From NCBI GenBank assembly GCA_965247125.1, contig CBDFGO010000002.1, forward strand, positions 620,001 to 684,000: a stretch of DNA of 64,000 bases, read 5' to 3'. Shown here piece after piece: positions 50,565 through 59,425 of the stretch. A program made the position numbers and the translations under genes. The notes below the pieces were generated by a model, which had not been told where the DNA came from, did no database searches, and saw nothing but the letters and a program-made list of their open reading frames with translations. Within the stretch, counting starts at the first letter, position 1; each line of letters begins with the position of its first letter. The stretch comes from CALBJU01 sp965247125. Lineage in GTDB: Bacteria; Bacteroidota; Rhodothermia; Rhodothermales; UBA10348.

Positions 50565-50605
50565 GAGGCCCGGTGTCCAAAAGACGCCGGGCCTCACCTT
50601 TTTTT
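50565..50605 (+). terminator. rnpB terminator
   Basis: GAGGCCCGG at 50565-50573 pairs with CCGGGCCTC at 50587-50595, followed by ACCTTTTTTT. Standard intrinsic terminator for rnpB. Confidence 0.85.
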
Positions 50606-50736
50606 GGCCAATCTCACCGATTTATTGAACCGAGGACCGCAGGTCCACGCAGAGTAGAAATGGCAGGAACCAGAAGCGGCGGCACACAGATTTTATCTGG
50701 CGCCGCCGCTTGAAAGGTCTAACTTACTCGTGATTT

Positions 50737-51123
50737 CTAATTGTCGCCCGAGCCGTCGTCTGAGCCATCGCCAGATCCTGTGTCCGTCGCTCCAGCGTCC
50801 TGAGCCGGTGCTGTATCTCCCGGAGCAGGAAGAATGGGCGTCTGAATCTGGCCAGACTGGGCCTGCTGCTGGATTACTGAACCGGCCTGATCTTCTGGGC
50901 CAATTACGAAGTTGGACAGGATGCAGAGCACAATAAAGGCGGTAGCCAACGTCCAGGTAGCTTTTTCGAGAAAATCCGGAGCTTGTCTCGATCCCAATAT
51001 TTGCGTGGTCGCCCCACCTGATGCGATGCCGGCCAAGCCGCCACCTTTTCCACTCTGTAGAAGTACCACAAGCGTTAACAGAACGGCAATGATCGCGATC
51101 AGGACTATTAAAAATGTAAACAT
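50737..51123 (-). CDS. secG: Preprotein translocase subunit SecG
   Basis: A 128-residue protein with two membrane helices (3-20 and about 55-75) and between them LQSGKGGGLAGIASGGATTQILGS, the SecG cytosolic loop. Part of SecYEG. The C-terminal 45 residues are an acidic Asp/Gly/Ser/Gln-rich tail, longer than in E. coli but usual in this phylum. A stem at 50674-50683/50702-50711 lies after the stop but lacks a U-tract. Confidence 0.9.
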   Translation of the reverse strand: MFTFLIVLIAIIAVLLTLVVLLQSGKGGGLAGIASGGATTQILGSRQAPDFLEKATWTLATAFIVLCILSNFVIGPEDQAGSVIQQQAQSGQIQTPILPAPGDTAPAQDAGATDTGSGDGSDDGSGDN

Positions 51124-51277
51124 GGAGTCAAATCAATTCGTTTGGGAAATGCTTTCAGGGCTCCGTATCGAAACCGATCGGCGAACACAGCATTTCTTGT
51201 ATCAGCCTGACAAGATAGCCATTTGACCCGTGTCCGATCAACCGATAAGGGTCTTCACGGGGCTGTTCGCAAAGGAT

Positions 51278-52064
51278 TCACGACGCTTCGAAACGCTCGT
51301 CAATGATCTGAGCGACCATCGAAACGGCAGTAATAGCAGCAGTTTCTGCACGAAGACGGCGCTTTCCGAGCCAAACTGGGATCCATCCCGAATCGATGGC
51401 CATTTCGACCTCCGCTTCAGAGAAACCACCTTCAGGACCCACCAATAACCTTATTTCGGTCGCATCTTCGGGTGCAAGTTCCATCAACAATTTTCCCAGT
51501 CGTGTCCCGAGTCGTGTCCCGAATCGTTTCCCGAATCGTTTCCCCTCGTGCAGCGATTCGTGAAATATCAATCGAAGAGACCCGTCTTCGGCGAGTAGCG
51601 TCGCCAGTTCAACGGGATCATCCAGTTCGGGGAGTCGACTCCTCTCAGATTGCTTCAGGGACCCCACCAAAATCGACTCCGCTCGCCGGCGGTTGAACTT
51701 GTTGCGGGGGACCTGAGTCCGCTCCGACATCATGGGAGAAATTCGGGTGCATCCTGACTCGACGGCTTTCTCCAGAAATGATTCCCACCTCGCGGACTGT
51801 TTCAGAACGGCGAGACCGACGTGGAGCTTGAAGGTGGTCTCACCGAGTCCCTCCCACTTTTCTTTTATCGACCCGAGGAGACCTCGCTTCTGAATGGTCT
51901 CGATACTGACCAGATACGTCCAGCCCTCTCCATCGACCACGGTGACCTCGTCACCTTCTTCCAGTCGCAACACGCGCGTGGCGTGCCTCCTCTTGGGAAA
52001 ACACAACAGCTGTACCGGATATCGACGCCGGCGGTACAAAAAAACGGTGTTTTGAGGTGTTCAT
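51278..52064 (-). pseudogene. rsmE: 16S rRNA m3U1498 methyltransferase RsmE, frameshifted
   Basis: The start at 52064 reads M-N-T-S-K-H-R-F-F-V-P-P and then SQEEARHAR, the family N-terminus, but this frame leaves the gene at about 51972. The rest (VLRLEEGDEV..., LLVGPEGGFSEAEVEMA, LGKRRLRAETAAI, the SAM/knot motifs) is in the frame +1. Restoring two bases at the GTGT run (51970-51974) would give HAR-VLRL exactly. Either a recent 2-bp deletion, a sequencing error or a shift signal. A 12-bp tandem repeat at 51499-51546 adds GKRF/GTRL units. Confidence 0.85.
51499..51546 (-). repeat. 12-bp tandem repeat inside rsmE (4 units)
   Basis: Units at 51499, 51511, 51523 and 51535: two of GTCGTGTCCCGA, then ATCGTTTCCCGA and ATCGTTTCCCCT. 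In-frame, encoding GKRFGKRFGTRLGTRLGK on the minus strand. The two types differ at three positions, so two rounds of duplication are likely. It is in the variable region before the knot domain. Confidence 0.9.
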
Positions 52065-52082
52065 TTTTGATTAGGGCGACTA

Positions 52083-53825
52083 TCAGAGACCAAATGAGAT
52101 ACCCAGATGCACCTTCCCTTTAGTCAGCGCATCTTCATTGTTCATCGCGTAGGAAATATTTACAGGTCCCACTGCCGTCTCAAAGACGAAGCCGAAGCCA
52201 AATCCGGGATGCCAGTTTGTTGATCCGATAAGATCGTCATTATCGCCCGGTCCACCATCTCCCCTCTCGACAAATCCAATGTCAAAAAACGCGAAACCAT
52301 AAGACACATTATCCAGAAAGGCTCGCGCCTCAACCATCGCCCTGGCAACCGTCTGGCCCCGAAAACGGTCTTCGTCATACCCCCGAAGTGTTGAAGCGCC
52401 TCCAATTCGGAACAGTTCACTTTCGTCCAGATCCCGCGAATGTATGATGCTCATGTCCACTCCCATCACAACAGTCAGGGAGCTGCGGACGGGTACAAAA
52501 AGTCTCGTCTCCATCGTCAGCCGTTCCTGATCATCTCTCGATGAAACCCGCAGAGTGTCCTCATTTACCTCAACCCGGCGAGCGGAACTGGTTCGAACGC
52601 CCCGCTCCAAAACCGTTTCGAGGGAAAAACCTCTCCTGGGTTGAAACGGATTGTCCACTCGTACAAAACGAAAGTCAATGCCGAAAAAAACACCAGATGA
52701 CGAAGCCACACGCTGGGAAGAGGATGATATGGATTGCCCCGCCTGACCGGGCCTCGTAGACTCCTTGCGCAAACGCACGCCTACCTCGACACCACGTTCC
52801 AATCTCAGCGCAAGCCCTGCTCCAAAAGATGTTTTGCTATAGGTCGAATCCTGCTGATACCCTTCAAAACGACCGTGCAAACGGAGAGGAAGCCCGAAAA
52901 ACAAGGGATCTTCAACCGCCAGCCTCACCGAGCTCGCTTGCCCGGGAAGGCGGTGGACTTCTGCCCCAAACGCCCGCCCCGCTCCGAATGCGTTGATCAG
53001 TTCTATCTGTCCGCTTCCGACAAGCTGTCCACCCCCAGCGGACGTAGGAGGAAGAAATCCCAGAACCATATCGAACATTCCCGGTGAGCGTGAGACAACC
53101 GGAATCACTACCGTTGCGGTAGAATCGTCTGAGAGCTCAAAAAAAGGCTCACCCACATCTTTGTGATATCCACCTCCTGAGACGGCGGAACGGACTGTTC
53201 CAAGATCGACCTCTGCTGCGGAATCTCCCGAATGTAGACCGGCCAGATCGAACACGAGTCGTTCGCCACTCCTCGTGTCACCTTGCAGACGAACATCTTC
53301 GATCCTAGTGGGAGGTCCAGAGTGAACACCCAGCCATACAGAAAAGCCCGTCTCACTCGACTCGATGGAATCGAGCCTGATGTCGGCAGCCAAATAGCCG
53401 TCGGACGAGAAGCGAGCAAGCACAGTATTGATCACGCCTTCGATTACTGGCGCGGAAAGGGGTTGCCCGGAGGCCGCATTCAAGATGGACTGATAGGAGA
53501 GCGGCAGTTTCGGGGCCTCAACGCTATTGATCCGCGAAAGAATGCCCTTCGAAACGAATACTCTGCGTGCTGCAAGATCAGTAGAGTCGATTCGAGCACT
53601 GAGATAGCCCTGTTCATGATACAAGTTCTGAAGAGCCCGTTTCCATGAAGCTGACTGGGAGGGATCGGTCAATCCTGATGGCCATACCTGCGAAGAATCG
53701 GCGTCAACAATCCGAAATTCTAGATCTTGTGCCAGTGTGGGCAGCGAATGGGCAAGCAACAAACAGATCACCACGAGGGACGGGAGGATTTTCCGTGCCT
53801 GAATATGATTCGCCGATTTGCTCAC
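52083..53825 (-). CDS. Omp85/BamA-superfamily outer membrane protein
   Basis: A 580-residue protein with a signal peptide (SLVVICLLLAHSLPTLAQ), POTRA-like repeats (about 35-260; for example YHEQGYLSARIDSTD) and a 16-strand-type barrel including the L6 motif as STLRGYDEDRFRG (about 480). Two-partner or TamA-like function is possible; the N-terminal part is shorter than in BamA. Divergent from the gene at 53840. Confidence 0.8.
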   Translation of the reverse strand: MSKSANHIQARKILPSLVVICLLLAHSLPTLAQDLEFRIVDADSSQVWPSGLTDPSQSASWKRALQNLYHEQGYLSARIDSTDLAARRVFVSKGILSRINSVEAPKLPLSYQSILNAASGQPLSAPVIEGVINTVLARFSSDGYLAADIRLDSIESSETGFSVWLGVHSGPPTRIEDVRLQGDTRSGERLVFDLAGLHSGDSAAEVDLGTVRSAVSGGGYHKDVGEPFFELSDDSTATVVIPVVSRSPGMFDMVLGFLPPTSAGGGQLVGSGQIELINAFGAGRAFGAEVHRLPGQASSVRLAVEDPLFFGLPLRLHGRFEGYQQDSTYSKTSFGAGLALRLERGVEVGVRLRKESTRPGQAGQSISSSSQRVASSSGVFFGIDFRFVRVDNPFQPRRGFSLETVLERGVRTSSARRVEVNEDTLRVSSRDDQERLTMETRLFVPVRSSLTVVMGVDMSIIHSRDLDESELFRIGGASTLRGYDEDRFRGQTVARAMVEARAFLDNVSYGFAFFDIGFVERGDGGPGDNDDLIGSTNWHPGFGFGFVFETAVGPVNISYAMNNEDALTKGKVHLGISFGL

Positions 53826-53839
53826 GTACCTTTGTTCTG

Positions 53840-54211
53840 ATGAAAACTATCCCGCTCGCGGTCGCAATTTTTTTCCTGGTTGCCGGCTCAGCCTGGTTCA
53901 GCGAAGAGGAACTCGGACATGAACCGATTGATCTTCGATTCGGTTCTGAGTCGGTTGATTTCCTACCAGGCTTCGCGGCGGATACGGTTTTTGCGGGTCG
54001 GGTCTACATTACCACTCTTCCAGATTCGATTGATGGGCAAGATATTCTCCGATACTCCGCCGAAAAACTTCCACTGTTCAGCTGGCTCAAGGGAGACAGT
54101 TTTTTCTGGAAAACGAGTCGTTCTGATGTTGGAAGACACGTGATTTCTTTTCGAGCGGAGGTGCGGTCGGCGACAGTGATTCCCCTTGAGATTCGGGTTG
54201 TAGTCCGGTGA
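53840..54211 (+). CDS. Hypothetical secreted or membrane-anchored protein
   Basis: A 123-residue protein with an N-terminal hydrophobic helix (IPLAVAIFFLVAGSAWF) and a small beta domain. The chosen ATG at 53840 begins the helix; an upstream extension overlaps the divergent Omp85 gene. Its TGA stop overlaps the GTG start of mutY. Family not recognised. Confidence 0.55.
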   Translation: MKTIPLAVAIFFLVAGSAWFSEEELGHEPIDLRFGSESVDFLPGFAADTVFAGRVYITTLPDSIDGQDILRYSAEKLPLFSWLKGDSFFWKTSRSDVGRHVISFRAEVRSATVIPLEIRVVVR

Positions 54212-55341
54212 CCCAGTTAGCCCCCTCCGAATTAGCCCCTTCCGAATTAGCCGCCGAAGAGATTCAGTCGAGCCTGATGGATTGGTTCGATATCAATCAC
54301 CGAGATCTTCCCTGGCGTGATGGCAAAGACCCATACAGAATCTGGCTATCGGAAGTGATCTTACAACAGACCCGAGTCGACCAGGGTTTGCCCTATTTCC
54401 ATCTCTTTCTAGACCGATTTCCTACGGTTGATGACCTGGCGTCTGCGAGTATTGATGATGTTCTTCGTGCGTGGGAAGGACTTGGCTACTACTCCAGAGC
54501 TCGAAATCTTCATAAGGCCGCCAAACAGATCTGTTCTAATCATGATGGCAAGCTGCCGCAATCCTACTCCGGATGGCTAAGACTTCCTGGCGTCGGCCCG
54601 TACACCGCAGCCGCCATCTCATCCATCGCGTTCGGAGAAGAGGAAGCGGTCCTCGATGGAAACGTTATTCGTGTACTCTCGAGAGTTTTTGCGTTTGAAG
54701 GAAATGTGCAATCGTCCTCGGGCCGCAAACATCTTCACTCGCTCGCCAGCGATGTTCTGAATCGGAATGACCCCGGGCGACATAACGAGGCCGTGATGGA
54801 GTTGGGTGCGCTCGTCTGCAAGCCGCGAAATCCGTCGTGTGGTGTTTGTCCAATTACAGTTAATTGCCAGGCTCGTTCACTCGACCGAGTGCATGATTTT
54901 CCACGAAAACGCCCTCCAAAGGCAGTCCCTCATCTCAATATTTCAGTCGCGATAATTCGGGATGATCAAAACCGGATTCTGATTCAACAACGCCCCGAAG
55001 ATGCGATGCTCGGAGGTCTGTGGGAGTTTCCAGGTGGAAAAAACGAACACCCGGAATCATTCGAAGAAACTTGTGTTCGTGAGATACGAGAGGAATTGGC
55101 TATCGAGGTCGAGACGATCAGGCCGATTGCCAGTGTCAAACACGCGTACTCCCATTTTCGGATAACACTTCACGCGTTCGAATGCAGTAAAGTATCAGAT
55201 GTCGAACCCACCACCGATCTTCCTCTGGCGTGGGTACTACGAGAGGAGCTCGGGAACTATGCGTTTCCGAGGGCGAATCGGAAGCTTCTGGACATCATGG
55301 CAGAGGAAGAAATCGGAACTCCAGGCAAGGACAAGGATTAG
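54208..55341 (+). CDS. mutY: A/G-specific adenine glycosylase
   Basis: A 377-residue DNA repair enzyme removing A opposite 8-oxoG. Helix-hairpin-helix LPGVGPYTAAAISSIAFGE (about 130-148), catalytic Asp in LDGNVIRVLSR, the 4Fe-4S set C-x6-C-x2-C-x5-C (CKPRNPSCGVCPITVNC), and a C-terminal NUDIX-like 8-oxoG domain (about 245-370). GTG start with 4-bp overlap to the upstream gene. The N-terminus holds a duplicated APSEL unit from a 15-bp direct repeat. Confidence 0.92.
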   Translation: MTQLAPSELAPSELAAEEIQSSLMDWFDINHRDLPWRDGKDPYRIWLSEVILQQTRVDQGLPYFHLFLDRFPTVDDLASASIDDVLRAWEGLGYYSRARNLHKAAKQICSNHDGKLPQSYSGWLRLPGVGPYTAAAISSIAFGEEEAVLDGNVIRVLSRVFAFEGNVQSSSGRKHLHSLASDVLNRNDPGRHNEAVMELGALVCKPRNPSCGVCPITVNCQARSLDRVHDFPRKRPPKAVPHLNISVAIIRDDQNRILIQQRPEDAMLGGLWEFPGGKNEHPESFEETCVREIREELAIEVETIRPIASVKHAYSHFRITLHAFECSKVSDVEPTTDLPLAWVLREELGNYAFPRANRKLLDIMAEEEIGTPGKDKD

Positions 55342-55377
55342 CCACCTTGCCAATTCATTTAGTTCGAAGTCGAAGCA

Positions 55378-55911
55378 ATGGAAATTGATGTCCTTTTCTG
55401 GCTGGCAATCATTGCAGTCTATCTCTTCCAATATTTGGTTGGAAAAAAGAAGAGAGCTCAAAGCCAACAGGCAAGCGCTTCCGAAGTTGAGGGCGCCCCG
55501 ACTCAGACCAGCCAGCTTGACGATGCGCTGTCTGAAATATCGCGGATGCTCACCGGTGAGCCTCCTGCTTTGAGTACGCCTCCTTGGCCTTCAGACGTCG
55601 TTCCTTCCGTCAGCCAGCCTGATCTGGCCTTGAGACAGGAACTGATCAAGCCTGAATCTCCGGCTGATTCCGGATTTTTCGACGATTCGTTTGAGAAAAG
55701 AACACTACCGACTTTTCGCGCACCCGTCATAGTCCATGATCATGACATCGACTATTCGGCGTTCGATAAGCAGGACCGGCGAAAGGAAAGCAAGTACGCT
55801 AGTCTCGTTCGGGACGATCTTCATGACCTGACGAAAACGAGAGAAGCTTTCGTGCTCCTGGAAGTTCTCGGGCCACCGCGATCCAAACAGCGCATTCGAC
55901 CACGCCGCTGA
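55378..55911 (+). CDS. Hypothetical N-anchored protein
   Basis: A 177-residue protein with one N-terminal membrane helix (VLFWLAIIAVYLFQYLVG) followed by a cytoplasmic-looking, Ser/Pro/Glu-rich region and a basic end (PPRSKQRIRPRR). Coding character is supported by a start 36 nt after mutY and consistent codon use. Family not recognised. Confidence 0.6.
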   Translation: MEIDVLFWLAIIAVYLFQYLVGKKKRAQSQQASASEVEGAPTQTSQLDDALSEISRMLTGEPPALSTPPWPSDVVPSVSQPDLALRQELIKPESPADSGFFDDSFEKRTLPTFRAPVIVHDHDIDYSAFDKQDRRKESKYASLVRDDLHDLTKTREAFVLLEVLGPPRSKQRIRPRR

Positions 55912-55913
55912 GA

Positions 55914-56420
55914 TTACTCTTCTTCTTCGACGGCGTCGAAATCGGTCGGCTCGTCTCCTCCTTTCTTGAACATCTTCGTTGCGATCGCGCCACCGATGGC
56001 TCCGAAGATCGCAAAGGAAACGATGCCCACGAGATACATCACGAAGAAGTACTCCTCCATTATCGGGATAATGACGTCGGCTTGCTCCGGCGGTAACCCC
56101 GCTTCCATGCTCTCGATGGCACCTCTTTTGGTGAATTTATCGGCACCAATTCCCACAAGAGTGAGTGCCCACGTGAGGACTGTTGACAGGCCCCAGCCGA
56201 AAAGGGCTGCAAGAGATCCCATTCCCGCTCCAGTCGAGGTTTTCAAGGTTAAGTCGTTCTCCGTCGTATAGTGCCAGACAGAAAGCGCGGCACCGATCAA
56301 TACACCCAGGCAACAAGCCTGGTTTATCATGCCCAGATATGAGGTGCTCAGGAGGCCTACGACGAGGCCGCCGAGAATGATGGATTGTTTTTTATCTGGC
56401 ATTTCGACGTTGGCGGTCAA
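55914..56420 (-). CDS. Hypothetical multi-pass membrane protein
   Basis: A 168-residue protein with about four hydrophobic helices (10-30, 30-50, 60-90, 125-150) and an acidic C-terminal tail (FDAVEEEE). The N-terminal Gly/Cys-rich helices (INQACCLGVLIGAALSVW) resemble DUF4199-like proteins common in Bacteroidota, but this is not certain. Converges with the 55378 gene, two bases apart. Confidence 0.65.
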   Translation of the reverse strand: MTANVEMPDKKQSIILGGLVVGLLSTSYLGMINQACCLGVLIGAALSVWHYTTENDLTLKTSTGAGMGSLAALFGWGLSTVLTWALTLVGIGADKFTKRGAIESMEAGLPPEQADVIIPIMEEYFFVMYLVGIVSFAIFGAIGGAIATKMFKKGGDEPTDFDAVEEEE

Positions 56421-56464
56421 TGGAGGTAGTGAGCGGCGTTAAACTAATAAACTTTTGGCTACTT

Positions 56465-56893
56465 CTATGAGTCGCCAGCAATTTTTAGTTGGTCGGATTG
56501 CTTCTGTGATTTTCCGGATGTGGAGTGGGGACTCGAAGTGCGACTTCGTTTTCGAGCTACAAATGCATCCACAATGGCCGCAACCAGGAAATACCCGGCA
56601 AACAGGCCGAGGATTCCACCGGTAATGATGCGACTGACAGGCGTGTTGGTCCAAAATCCAAGCACGTCTCCGCTCCAGTCTACGACTGCGGGAACGGCAG
56701 CCCCTATCAAAATCCAGGGTGCGGCTTTTCGTGAAAAAGGCCACAGCCCGCGTAGAGACGAAAATATGAGGACCGCTGCTGGCAGGCCGAGATACGTTCC
56801 GAGGCACCGATGGCAGACGGCCAGGGCAACTCCGTCGATGTGAGGCGATCGCGAGGGTAGCTGATGGCACACTCCTGCAAACGCTTGCATCAC
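56465..56893 (-). CDS. DUF2085 membrane protein
   Basis: About 142 residues with the DUF2085 signature VCHQLPSRS and AVCHRCLGTYLGLPAA and three helices. Function unknown; the Cys/His pattern may bind metal. The reading frame stays open for about 60 codons upstream (to about 57,073) and encodes a plausible extra hydrophobic helix before SSRIYVMQAF, as in relatives, but no ATG, GTG or TTG is present there. Start is therefore uncertain: GTG 56893 or ATG 56890. Confidence 0.7.
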   Translation of the reverse strand: MMQAFAGVCHQLPSRSPHIDGVALAVCHRCLGTYLGLPAAVLIFSSLRGLWPFSRKAAPWILIGAAVPAVVDWSGDVLGFWTNTPVSRIITGGILGLFAGYFLVAAIVDAFVARKRSRTSSPHSTSGKSQKQSDQLKIAGDS

Positions 56894-57231
56894 ATAAATT
56901 CGGGAGGACTCTGGCAGGAATGGGGGAAGAAATATCAGTACGACTAGTGCCGATGTTCCTGCGAGAGCGAAAGAAAAGCCCCCCCAGAATCCTGTTGGAA
57001 TCGGTTGCTTTAAACGAGAAGACGTGATGGATTCAGTAGAGAACGTGAAATAGGAAACCGATTCAAGGCGGGTTCATCGAAATTTAATCGCTCGCGGCGC
57101 TGAATCAAATCAAATCACGAATTCTAGCCTCGACAACGTGGAACAGAGTGGTTCTAGTACGGTTCTACTTTTCTTCGAGGCTGCGGTATCCGCTATGGAT
57201 TCCGCTGTCCCCCAAGACTTATGTCTTTCGT
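56894..57231. other. Upstream region of groES and of the DUF2085 gene
   Basis: About 340 bases. The left part is probably the missing N-terminal coding part of the DUF2085 gene; the right part should hold the groESL promoter just before the CIRCE element. Nothing else seen. Confidence 0.5.
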
Positions 57232-57258
57232 TTAGCACTCACCCACTTTGAGTGCCAG
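57232..57258 (+). promoter_or_regulatory. CIRCE element (HrcA operator) of groESL
   Basis: TTAGCACTC at 57232-57240, nine bases, then GAGTGCCAG at 57250-57258. The left half matches the CIRCE consensus exactly and the right half at 7 of 9 positions (GAGTGCTAA). It lies 48 nt before groES, so HrcA should repress groESL and heat shock should relieve it. Confidence 0.9.
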
Positions 57259-57305
57259 CGAAACTTTCAGTAATTATCAATAAGAAGTCAAAGAGGCAGC
57301 AAACC

Positions 57306-57596
57306 ATGGCTAGCATCCAGCCATTGGCCGATCGCGTAGTGGTCAAGCCACAACCGGCAGAAGAAAAAACGGCCAGTGGCCTTTTCATTCCCGACACAGC
57401 CAAGGAGAAGCCCCAGCGCGGAACCGTTGTGGCGATAGGCCCAGGTAAGGTTGAAAACGGCACCAAAGTCGATATGAGCGTCAGCGAAGGCGATACCGTT
57501 CTATACGGAAAGTATTCCGGCACCGAGATCACGATGAACGACGATGACCTGCTGATCATGCGGGAATCTGACATTCTCGGGATCGTCAACGACTAA
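57306..57596 (+). CDS. groES: Co-chaperonin GroES
   Basis: A 96-residue GroES: IQPLADRVVVKPQPAEEKTASG, a mobile-loop region, and VAIGPGK, with VLYGKYSGTEI. It caps GroEL. The ATG at 57306 follows GAGGCAGC; 86 nt separate it from groEL. Confidence 0.95.
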   Translation: MASIQPLADRVVVKPQPAEEKTASGLFIPDTAKEKPQRGTVVAIGPGKVENGTKVDMSVSEGDTVLYGKYSGTEITMNDDDLLIMRESDILGIVND

Positions 57597-57682
57597 TTCT
57601 CCCATCATTTCGCGAATGGATTGACCTCAAATCCGGATTCGCAGATACAATCGTTCAAGAACGATAATTCAAACAGGATATC

Positions 57683-59326
57683 ATGGCTAAGCAGATCATT
57701 TTTGATACAGACGCTCGTTCGAGCCTCAAACGAGGTGTAGACAAGCTTGCTGATACGGTAAAGGTGACCTTGGGTCCGAAAGGACGTAACGTCATCATTG
57801 AAAAGAAATTCGGTGCACCTACGGTCACCAAGGACGGTGTCACCGTCGCCAAGGAAATTGAACTCGAAGACAAAGTCGAAAACGTCGGAGCACAGATGGT
57901 CAAGGAAGTCGCCTCCAAGACCAGCGACGTGGCTGGTGACGGAACGACAACTGCAACTGTCCTCGCGCAGGCGATCATAGCGACGGGTCTTAAGAATGTC
58001 ACCGCAGGTGCCAATCCGATGGACCTCAAGCGTGGAATTGAGAAGGCTGTTGTCTCTGTCGTCAGCGATCTAAAGGACATGAGGCAGGAAGTCTCCGCAC
58101 ACAAAGACAAAATTGCTCAGGTTGCCACGATTTCGGCAAACAATGATCCTGATATCGGCAATGATATCGCGGATGCATTCGAACGCGTAGGCAAAGAAGG
58201 TGTCATCACGGTTGAAGAAGCAAAAGGGATGGAGACCACACTCAACGTTGTCGAAGGAATGCAGTTCGATCGCGGTTATCTCTCCCCTTACTTCGTGACG
58301 GACGCTGACAATATGGAAGCAGTGATGGACGATCCGTTCATTCTGATCCATGACAAGAAGATCAGCGCGATGAAGGATCTTCTTCCGATTCTAGAGAAAG
58401 TTGCACAGATGGGCCGACCACTGGTCATTATCGCAGAGGACGTGGAAGGTGAAGCCCTCGCTACTCTCGTGGTCAACAAGCTCCGTGGAACGCTGAAAAT
58501 CGCTGCTGTGAAGGCTCCAGGATTCGGTGATCGACGTAAAGCAATGCTTGAAGACATCGCCATTCTCACAGGAGGAGCAGTCATCTCGGAGGAGAAGGGC
58601 TACAAGCTGGAAGGCGCGACAATCGAATACCTTGGTCAGGCCAAGCGCATTGTCATGGACAAGGACAACACGACGGTTGTGGACGGAGCTGGTGATGCCG
58701 ATCAGATTAAGGCCCGTACGGGTCAGATCAAGCAGCAGATTGAATCTACTACGAGCGATTATGACCGTGAGAAGTTGCAGGAACGCCTGGCGAAGCTCGC
58801 CGGCGGTGTTGCCGTTCTAAGCATTGGAGCAGCAACCGAGCCCGAAATGAAGGAAAAGAAGGCTCGCGTCGAAGACGCACTGCACGCTACCAGGGCTGCT
58901 ATTGAAGAAGGCATCGTTCCAGGTGGTGGTGTCGCATATCTTCGCACCATCAAAGGTCTGGACAAGGTCAAGACGGACAATGATGATCAGAATATCGGCG
59001 TTGCCATCGTGCGTCGCGCTCTCGAAGAGCCGCTTCGTCAAATCTCAGCAAATGCCGGTCATGAAGGATCTATCGTTGTTCAGAAGGTACTCGAAGGCAA
59101 AGGAGACTTTGGATTCAACGCACAGACTGACGTTTACGGCTCTATGATCGATTCAGGTGTAATCGACCCGACGAAAGTCGCCCGTACTGCAATCGAAAAC
59201 GCAGCATCGGTTTCGAGCTTGCTGTTGACCACGGAAGCCGTGGTCGCGGACAAACCCGAGCCAGAAGCCGCTATGCCAGGTGGCGCACCTGACATGGGAG
59301 GAATGGGAGGAATGGGAGGATTCTAG
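57683..59326 (+). CDS. groEL: Chaperonin GroEL
   Basis: A 547-residue chaperonin: AKQIIFDTDARSSLKRGVDKLAD at the start, GDGTTTATVLAQAI with the ATP-binding Asp, and a C-terminal GGM tail (GGMGGMGGF). Folds proteins with GroES in the cytoplasm; same operon, under CIRCE control. Confidence 0.97.
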   Translation: MAKQIIFDTDARSSLKRGVDKLADTVKVTLGPKGRNVIIEKKFGAPTVTKDGVTVAKEIELEDKVENVGAQMVKEVASKTSDVAGDGTTTATVLAQAIIATGLKNVTAGANPMDLKRGIEKAVVSVVSDLKDMRQEVSAHKDKIAQVATISANNDPDIGNDIADAFERVGKEGVITVEEAKGMETTLNVVEGMQFDRGYLSPYFVTDADNMEAVMDDPFILIHDKKISAMKDLLPILEKVAQMGRPLVIIAEDVEGEALATLVVNKLRGTLKIAAVKAPGFGDRRKAMLEDIAILTGGAVISEEKGYKLEGATIEYLGQAKRIVMDKDNTTVVDGAGDADQIKARTGQIKQQIESTTSDYDREKLQERLAKLAGGVAVLSIGAATEPEMKEKKARVEDALHATRAAIEEGIVPGGGVAYLRTIKGLDKVKTDNDDQNIGVAIVRRALEEPLRQISANAGHEGSIVVQKVLEGKGDFGFNAQTDVYGSMIDSGVIDPTKVARTAIENAASVSSLLLTTEAVVADKPEPEAAMPGGAPDMGGMGGMGGF

Positions 59327-59391
59327 ATTGAATCCGTTGACTTCCTTCGTGCAAGGCACAACCGGAAATCACCAGTCCTGACCTTATCTTT

Positions 59392-59425
59392 GAGGGCGGC
59401 CCCGCAGGGGCCGCCCTCTTTTTTT
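59392..59425 (+). terminator. groESL terminator
   Basis: A 12-bp perfect stem, GAGGGCGGCCCC at 59392-59403 with GGGGCCGCCCTC at 59407-59418, closed by GCA, then seven T residues (59419-59425). The very next base starts the folK ATG. Confidence 0.92.

Noticed and set aside
51499..51546. Short tandem repeats as a possible CRISPR-like array
   Set aside because: Units are contiguous 12-mers without spacers and encode peptide repeats in frame. No CRISPR array or cas gene was seen in the window.
51278..52039. RsmE taken as a normal 253-aa protein starting Met-Tyr-Arg-Arg
   Set aside because: The first 27 residues are out of frame; the conserved N-terminus is found in the neighbouring frame from 52064.
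53645..53839. N-terminal extension of the gene at 53840
   Set aside because: It is antisense to the start of the Omp85 gene and the hydrophobic N-terminal helix begins at the ATG 53840.
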